A stretch of 35,079 nucleotides of DNA from a virus. The position numbers and the translations under genes were made by a program. Below, one piece after another: positions 34,642 to 35,079 of this stretch (positions are counted from its first letter, which is position 1; every line of letters begins with the position of its first letter). The stretch spans positions 28,130 through 63,208 of IMG/VR virus record IMGVR_UViG_3300003322_000642. One strand, written 5' to 3'. The notes beneath the pieces were generated by a model. That model was not told where the DNA came from, ran no database searches, and worked only from the letters and a program-made list of their open reading frames with translations.

Positions 34642-35079
34642 TCAGGATTATCGAGCGAGCACAGCTTATTGGACGTATCCTCGTCGGCCGACTCCGGCAC
34701 CGGTGCCGCGACAGGCATCTCCTCCTTCTTCACCGCGCTTTGTCCGCGCAGGTAGTAGGTGGTTTTCAGCTTGCGGCGCCAGGCGCGCAGGTAGATTTCG
34801 GACAAGTCCTTGCCCTTGATACCAAACGGCACGAAGATGTTCAGCGACTGGGCCTGGTCGAGCCAGAACTGGCGCACGCTGCCGGCGTCGATCATCCAGA
34901 ACGGATGGATTTCGAACGACTCCTTGCACAGCTCCGGACGCCCGTAACGTAGGCACGGATCGACCACGATGAAGGAGCCGGACTGGTTCTTCTTCGTGTA
35001 CTCGCGCTGGAAGATCGGCTCGATGGTCGGGGTGGTGCCGACGATGTTGCTGATCGTCGCGGTCGGCGCGATCGCCATC
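34623..35079 (-). CDS. nrdA: Class I ribonucleotide reductase, alpha subunit (C-terminal part)
   Basis: The 3' end of the large RNR subunit; the gene continues beyond the window. The segment MAIAPTATISNIVGTTP is the conserved NrdA substrate-site stretch. TTYYLRGQS holds the radical-transfer tyrosine pair (YY), and the C-terminal end has the mobile Cys pair CESCT that re-reduces the active site via thioredoxin or glutaredoxin. A linker of Pro/Ala/Glu lies between. Followed by a promoter and the HNH gene, then nrdB. Confidence 0.95.
   Translation of the reverse strand, partial: MAIAPTATISNIVGTTPTIEPIFQREYTKKNQSGSFIVVDPCLRYGRPELCKESFEIHPFWMIDAGSVRQFWLDQAQSLNIFVPFGIKGKDLSEIYLRAWRRKLKTTYYLRGQSAVKKEEMPVAAPVPESADEDTSNKLCSLDNPDCESCT

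Overview
The window looks like part of a large double-stranded DNA phage, or a phage-plasmid, of a GC-rich Gram-negative (betaproteobacterium-like) host. The evidence is: dozens of very small, translationally coupled genes; a nucleotide-metabolism block (class Ia ribonucleotide reductase nrdA/nrdB, flavin-dependent thymidylate synthase thyX, MazG-like pyrophosphohydrolase, P-loop nucleotide-kinase-like protein, SpoT-like HD hydrolase); an SF2 helicase and a DEDDh exonuclease; and three free-standing homing endonucleases (one GIY-YIG, two HNH). No capsid, tail or terminase genes, tRNA or rRNA are seen. Host assignment is an inference from base composition, Shine-Dalgarno sequences and lipoprotein signals.

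Layout. 1-1.7 kb: SF2 helicase and a convergent small gene. 1.7-3.2 kb: a 500-base AT-rich gap with a candidate structured RNA, then small plus-strand genes, one frameshifted. 3.3-5.0 kb: a PIN-domain toxin module and an ASCH-domain gene. 5.0-8.9 kb: lipoprotein genes interleaved with copies of a ribbon-helix-helix regulator and its palindromic operator, including a truncated regulator and a dead lipoprotein copy. 8.9-14.8 kb: short minus-strand genes separated by repeated GC-rich intergenic modules (types A and B) and hairpin terminators. 15.1-18.2 kb: an AT-rich secreted Cys-rich protein, then small genes and a kinase-like protein. 18.2-28.7 kb: minus-strand operons with a GIY-YIG nuclease, an acidic protein, a run of six overlapping tiny genes, an exonuclease, a Band-7/SPFH-like lipoprotein and an HD hydrolase. 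28.7-35.1 kb: nucleotide metabolism with two HNH nucleases inserted, one exactly between nrdA and nrdB.

Regulation. Two palindromic operator families are visible. The first, consensus AAGTCA-N4-TGACTT, recurs about 16 times from 2.2 to 34.6 kb, nearly always next to a -10 box, and often with an unusual -35 of TTGCGA/TTGCGC. It looks like one regulon controlled by one unidentified DNA-binding protein. The second, ACTCACAT-N7/8-ATGTGAGT, is found only at the ribbon-helix-helix genes and is probably autoregulatory. Several leaders carry hairpins that overlap or abut the ribosome binding site. Three small genes appear split by single-base indels, so either the sequence has small errors or these genes are decaying.
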